Assembly (NCBI GenBank): GCA_022827045.1 | Contig: JAJDTQ010000237.1 | Coordinates: forward strand, 1 to 8,149 | Length of the DNA: 8,149 nucleotides | Source of the DNA: Candidatus Binatia bacterium | Lineage (GTDB): Bacteria; Desulfobacterota_B; Binatia; UBA9968; JAJDTQ01 | Direction of reading: 5' to 3' | Part shown: positions 5,253 through 8,149 of the stretch, one piece after another | Layout: each line of letters begins with the position of its first letter | Position numbering within the stretch: position 1 is the stretch's first letter | Notes under the pieces: model-generated | Seen by the model: the letters and a program-made list of their open reading frames with translations, nothing else | Databases searched by the model: none | Told to the model about the DNA's origin: nothing | Program-made: the position numbers and the translations under genes

Positions 5253-5678
5253 ATGTCGGTGAACATCGCAATCGTATCAGGGAACCTTGGCAGAGACCCG
5301 GAGGTCCGTTTCACCCAGAGCGGCCGCGCGGTAGCCAACTTCTCCATCGCCACCAACGAGTCCTGGGTCGGCCAGGACGGCAATCGCCAGGAGCGCACCG
5401 AGTGGCACAACATCGTGGTCTGGGGCAAACAGGCCGAGTCGTGCGGCCAGTACCTGGCCAAGGGACGGCAGGTGCTCGTCCACGGCAGGATCCAGACCCG
5501 CAAGTGGACCGACCAGAACGGCCAGGACCGCTACACCACCGAGATCGTCGCCCAACGGGTCCAGTTCCTCGGCGGCGGAGGCGGCACTCGAGCCTCCCAG
5601 GATGCTCAGGACCAGGGCTTCGGTGACGCCCCTTCCTCATTCCCATCGCCGCCCATCGACGACGATATTCCGTTCTAG
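5253..5678 (+). CDS. ssb: Single-stranded DNA-binding protein
   Basis: SSB coats single-stranded DNA during replication, recombination and repair, and recruits partners through its C-terminal tip. The 141-residue product has an N-terminal OB fold (about 1-107) opening [20 protein letters not shown], with the conserved [23 protein letters not shown] and [20 protein letters not shown] segments and DNA-stacking Trp residues (W38, W51, W57, W85). A short linker (108-134) rich in G, S, P and Q follows, then the acidic tip DDDIPF (136-141), the near-universal protein-docking tail. The linker is shorter than in E. coli SSB (178 residues) but within the bacterial range. GAGG (5244-5247) is five bases before the ATG. 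Its neighbours are functionally unrelated, so it appears to be a single transcription unit. Confidence 0.95.
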   Translation: MSVNIAIVSGNLGRDPEVRFTQSGRAVANFSIATNESWVGQDGNRQERTEWHNIVVWGKQAESCGQYLAKGRQVLVHGRIQTRKWTDQNGQDRYTTEIVAQRVQFLGGGGGTRASQDAQDQGFGDAPSSFPSPPIDDDIPF

Positions 5679-5697
5679 CGGTCCCATTGAACACCAC

Positions 5698-5723
5698 GGG
5701 CTGATAGCCCTAGGCGCCCTTTT
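5698..5723 (+). terminator. Weak hairpin after ssb
   Basis: GGGCT-GAT-AGCCC (5698-5710) forms a short stem 20 bp past the ssb stop, with TTTT at 5720-5723 nine bases later. The T-run is short and detached, so terminator function is only possible. Confidence 0.25.
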
Positions 5724-5760
5724 CCTGACACCCGCCACACTTTTCCTGATACCCGTCACA
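5719..5760. repeat. Tandem 21-bp duplication
   Basis: Two adjacent 21-bp units, CTTTTCCTGACACCCGCCAC-A (5719-5739) and CTTTTCCTGATACCCGTCAC-A (5740-5760), differ only by two C/T changes. A fragment, CTTGTGTG, follows. On the minus strand each unit begins TGTG and ends CAGGAAAAG. The unit is seven codons long, but the surrounding frame looks non-coding. Short tandem units like this can be protein-binding sites or remnants of the multi-repeat ends of some transposons (for example IS21-type); neither is shown. Confidence 0.7.
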
Positions 5761-5969
5761 CTTGTGTGCGTGCCACGGGAAACTTAGCCATCTGTGAAAC
5801 CACTCGTTCATAAACATGGGTTGTGGCAGCCTCGACACCGCCGTAACAAAATGCAACACCGTGTATTGGGATATCTAACTTCACGATACAGACAAAATAG
5901 GAGGAACGCCCTCACGCGGTGGATAAGAATGCCCATTTGCAGGCTTTTTGCCCTAATTGAAAAGCTGCA

Positions 5970-6827
5970 ATGCGCAAAAGGAAGACGCCGCTGCTCTCGA
6001 GTCGCCCGAAGAACCAGATACGGGACTTCGTGGACGATGAGAAGTCCCTGGGCAGGGCCACCAAGAGCCAGATCGCGTCGGCCATCGGCATTCGCCCCAG
6101 CCATTTCTCCAATCTGCTGAACGGGCGCAACGAGTGGAAACTCAACCAACTGGAGAAGCTGGCCGCATTCCTCGACGTGCCGCTCGCGCGATTATTCGAG
6201 GAACGCAACCCCGACCCGGAAACCGGTTCCTCGGAGCAGGGCGGAGACAGCCCCCTGGAGGACAGGCTCGTCCGCGTGTTGAGAACCGAGAGCCGGTACC
6301 TGCGCGGCGGACTTCGCGCCGACCTGGGTGCCATGCTGCGCGAGCACTTGGCCGGCAGGCCGCCGGACCGGGCCGACGACAATGCGGTGAACGTCGCGCC
6401 GGCAACCTACCCGGACACTCCGATCGACATTCCCGGCGCCCTGCCCATCGAGATCCGCGATCCGGACACCCTCTATGACGGACCTCCCGCAGGGTCCGCC
6501 TCCGAATCCCTCTGGTTCAAGAGGGACTGGTTGAGCAGCCACGGGCTCGATCCCGCCCAATGCCTGATCGTCAGGGTGCAGGGCGAATCCATGGGGAACA
6601 CCTTGCCCGACGGCTGTTCCGCGCTGGTGGACCGGGGCCGGCAGCAGCGGCGCCAGGGACGAATCTACGCCTTGCGCACCGCCCGGGGCCTCATGGTCGG
6701 CCGCGCGACCAGAACCGACACCGGCGGATGGCTGCTGGAGAGCGATCACCCCGAGCGGGAACCCGTGGTATGGCCCGAGGACGCCGAAATCATCGGAGAG
6801 GTCCGGTGGATGGCGCGGACCTTCTGA
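5970..6827 (+). CDS. XRE-type repressor with degenerate S24 (LexA/CI-like) peptidase domain
   Basis: The 285-residue protein has an N-terminal helix-turn-helix (about 28-76; KSQIASAIGIRPSHFSNLLN is the XRE recognition region). A polar, charged linker (about 78-150) follows, then a C-terminal S24 fold with GESM around Ser207, the nucleophile position in LexA, UmuD and CI repressors. The matching catalytic lysine should sit in a strand like LLVKR; here it reads LMVGR (241-245), with Gly244 at the lysine position, and no lysine exists anywhere after Ser207. Self-cleavage by a Ser-Lys dyad therefore looks impossible. An Ala174-Gly175 pair sits 32 residues before Ser207, about where LexA is cut. 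It probably acts as a dimeric DNA-binding regulator; its targets are unknown. The ATG at 5970 has only a weak GAAAAG upstream, but an in-frame TGA at 5958 rules out a longer form. Confidence 0.85.
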   Translation: MRKRKTPLLSSRPKNQIRDFVDDEKSLGRATKSQIASAIGIRPSHFSNLLNGRNEWKLNQLEKLAAFLDVPLARLFEERNPDPETGSSEQGGDSPLEDRLVRVLRTESRYLRGGLRADLGAMLREHLAGRPPDRADDNAVNVAPATYPDTPIDIPGALPIEIRDPDTLYDGPPAGSASESLWFKRDWLSSHGLDPAQCLIVRVQGESMGNTLPDGCSALVDRGRQQRRQGRIYALRTARGLMVGRATRTDTGGWLLESDHPEREPVVWPEDAEIIGEVRWMARTF

Positions 6828-6848
6828 CCGGCGGACACCGGAACTGCC

Positions 6849-7721
6849 CTACGCGAAACGCACGTTCACGAGGATCGCCCCGCCCACCGTCAGCACCGCG
6901 CCGGCCGGCACCCGCCAGGTAATCCGCTCCGCCTGCCGCAGCACCACCAGCGAAAGCAGTACCACGAACAGCGGCGAGGTCTGGATCAACGGCAGCATAC
7001 GGTAGATCTCACCGAGCTGAAGGGCGCTGGCGTAGAGGAACTTCCCGACGCCTTCGATGGCGCCCGCGACGATGAAGAACTTCCAGCTCACCCGTACATT
7101 CTCCCGGATCCGGTCCCTTCGCACCGCCAAGGTGTAGGCCGCTACGACCACCAGGGCGGCAAAGATCGCCACCGCCGTGCCGGCCACGGTGTCCGGGAAC
7201 GCCTGGATGCCGGTGCGCCAGCACAGGGCGGCGATGGCGCCCGCGACCGCCGCCCCGAGGGGCCAGAGCATGTCCACCCGGCGCCAGTGCCCCTGCGCCG
7301 CGCCGGACGAGATCACCGCGATGCCGCCCACCACCAGCAGGATCCCGGCCAGGTTGTACCAAGCCGGGTCCTCGCCCAAAAAGACCATGGCCAGCAGGGC
7401 CGCGAAGATGGCCGAGCTTCCCTTGATCGGCGCGGCCCGGGAGACTCCGATCCTCGATATGCCGATGAAGAAAAGGACGAAGAAGAGGCCCGGGTTGAAC
7501 GCCCCTCCCGCGGCCATCCACAAGTAGTGGACGCCGAAGGCCGGAAACTCGGCGCCGCTGGCGGCAATGGCCAGCGTGAAGAGCACCACCGAAGCGGTGA
7601 GCGCCATCATCGCCCCCACCACCGGGTCCGCCCGGTGCAGGCCGAAACGCGCGGTGACGTCGGCGAAAGCATAGGCGAGGGAGGCGCCGAGGGCGAACAG
7701 CAGTGCCACGTCGATGAGCAT
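6849..7721 (-). CDS. EamA/DMT-family membrane transporter
   Basis: This 290-residue, strongly hydrophobic protein has about ten membrane helices in two homologous halves, the hallmark of EamA-type drug/metabolite transporters. These exporters or exchangers move small metabolites across the inner membrane. The half signatures are ISRIGVSRAAPIKGSSAIFA (88-107) with FLGE (114-117), and LGEIYRMLPLIQTSPLFVVL (236-255) with the following LRQAERITW. The linker between halves is charged (QGHWRRVD, 143-150). The ATG at 7721 has only a weak GGCGGA upstream. It converges on the S24-regulator gene with 21 bp between stops and diverges from the binding-protein gene at 7913. The substrate cannot be inferred. 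Confidence 0.9.
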   Translation of the reverse strand: MLIDVALLFALGASLAYAFADVTARFGLHRADPVVGAMMALTASVVLFTLAIAASGAEFPAFGVHYLWMAAGGAFNPGLFFVLFFIGISRIGVSRAAPIKGSSAIFAALLAMVFLGEDPAWYNLAGILLVVGGIAVISSGAAQGHWRRVDMLWPLGAAVAGAIAALCWRTGIQAFPDTVAGTAVAIFAALVVVAAYTLAVRRDRIRENVRVSWKFFIVAGAIEGVGKFLYASALQLGEIYRMLPLIQTSPLFVVLLSLVVLRQAERITWRVPAGAVLTVGGAILVNVRFA

Positions 7722-7912
7722 GGGCGTCCGCCATGCGTATCAGATTACCGCCAGGGAATGAAAGGCGGCCCGTCACCGCCGGTACGGGAGCCCGTGACCT
7801 TGACCCTGGTCCCCGTGGATTGTAAGAAAAAGGGTTCGAGTTCCGGACTGGTCCTGGCCCCCGCGCCGGTTGCGGACTCGTTTACATTCGGGCCGAAAAG
7901 GAGAGCGGAGAC

Positions 7913-8149
7913 ATGGCTGAGTTGGTCAAGATAAACGTGGAAAGCGCCGAGGCCGTCCTGGGCCTTCACTGGTTCGTCGCGAAGGAGGAAGGGCTTTTCG
8001 AGGAGGAAGGCATGGAGGTGGAGATCTTCCTGCCCGGCGTGCGCGCCACCAAGTTCGCGGACGACGATCCGCGCCGCACCGACCATACGCTGGTGAAGTC
8101 CACCAACTACCAGTTCCTGTACGAGCAGAAGAAGGTGGACATCATGCGG
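7913..8149 (+). CDS. NMT1/THI5-like substrate-binding protein, 5' part (runs off the window)
   Basis: Only the first 79 codons are present. The ATG has AAGGAG (7898-7903) nine bases upstream. Residues about 10-42 (ESAEAVLGLHWFVAKEEGLF, then EEEGMEVEIF) match the opening of periplasmic-binding-protein type 2 folds of the NMT1/THI5/SsuA group: a first beta strand, a helix carrying the ligand loop, then G-L-F-x-x-E-G-(M/L)-x-V-x-(I/V). These bind ABC-transporter ligands or act as cytosolic enzymes or sensors. No signal peptide precedes the fold, so this copy would remain in the cytoplasm unless the start is misplaced. The 191 bp before it (7722-7912) hold the divergent leader with EamA and only weak inverted repeats (such as GTCAC/GTGAC, about 7770-7800). 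Confidence 0.72.
   Translation, partial: MAELVKINVESAEAVLGLHWFVAKEEGLFEEEGMEVEIFLPGVRATKFADDDPRRTDHTLVKSTNYQFLYEQKKVDIMR

Noticed and set aside
4024..5262. 412-codon plus-strand frame antisense to tctC
   Set aside because: It covers an unmistakable Bug-family gene, has no recognisable motif, and is rich in V, G, H and R as expected of the antisense of GC-rich coding DNA.
5602..5787. 61-codon frame over the 21-bp tandem repeat (LFLTPAT/LFLIPVT)
   Set aside because: It begins inside ssb in another frame, has no ribosome-binding site, and its repeat periodicity comes from the DNA duplication.
6192..6749. 185-codon minus-strand frame opposite the S24 regulator
   Set aside because: Shadow of a well-supported gene; no motif.
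7745..8086. 113-codon minus-strand frame over the 7913 gene start
   Set aside because: It overlaps a frame with a good ribosome-binding site and a recognisable fold. It could only be real if the plus-strand call failed.

Overview
This is a GC-rich window with dense coding and Gram-negative features: a signal peptide on a periplasmic binding protein, a tripartite tricarboxylate transporter (TTT), and an acidic-tailed single-stranded DNA-binding protein. It looks like an environmental proteobacterium or a related uncultivated lineage. The sequence alone does not fix the phylum. No rRNA, tRNA or CRISPR array was seen.

Layout. Positions 1-123 are the right end of an IS3-like insertion sequence (transposase C-terminus plus terminal repeat). 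A small glycine-zipper protein of unknown function follows (148-489, +). Next comes a minus-strand Rpn-family nuclease gene (624-1625). Its last 78 codons form an apparent gene-within-gene: an in-frame ATG at 860 sits behind a near-perfect Shine-Dalgarno sequence, and the short product starts just before a series of four-residue repeats. This matches the known RpnL/RpnS toxin-antitoxin (anti-phage) arrangement. Between rpn and the transporter operon lies a dispersed palindromic repeat (1742-1850).

A minus-strand operon tctC-tctA-tctB (5016 down to 1908) encodes a complete TTT-family transporter: a secreted binding protein, a large membrane subunit and a small membrane subunit. A strong intercistronic hairpin separates tctC from tctA, and tctA and tctB overlap by 4 bp. 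A divergent control region separates this operon from ssb (5253-5678, +). Then come a 21-bp tandem repeat and an XRE/S24 repressor-like gene (5970-6827, +) that keeps the catalytic serine but has no lysine after it. A convergent EamA/DMT-family transporter gene follows (6849-7721, -). The window ends in the 5' part of a gene for an NMT1/THI5-like substrate-binding protein with no signal peptide (7913 to the window edge, +).

Functional reading. The right half is transport and housekeeping. The left part (IS remnant, orphan small protein, rpn gene-within-gene, dispersed repeat) looks like accessory DNA. The most notable object is the rpn locus with its embedded antitoxin-like reading frame.
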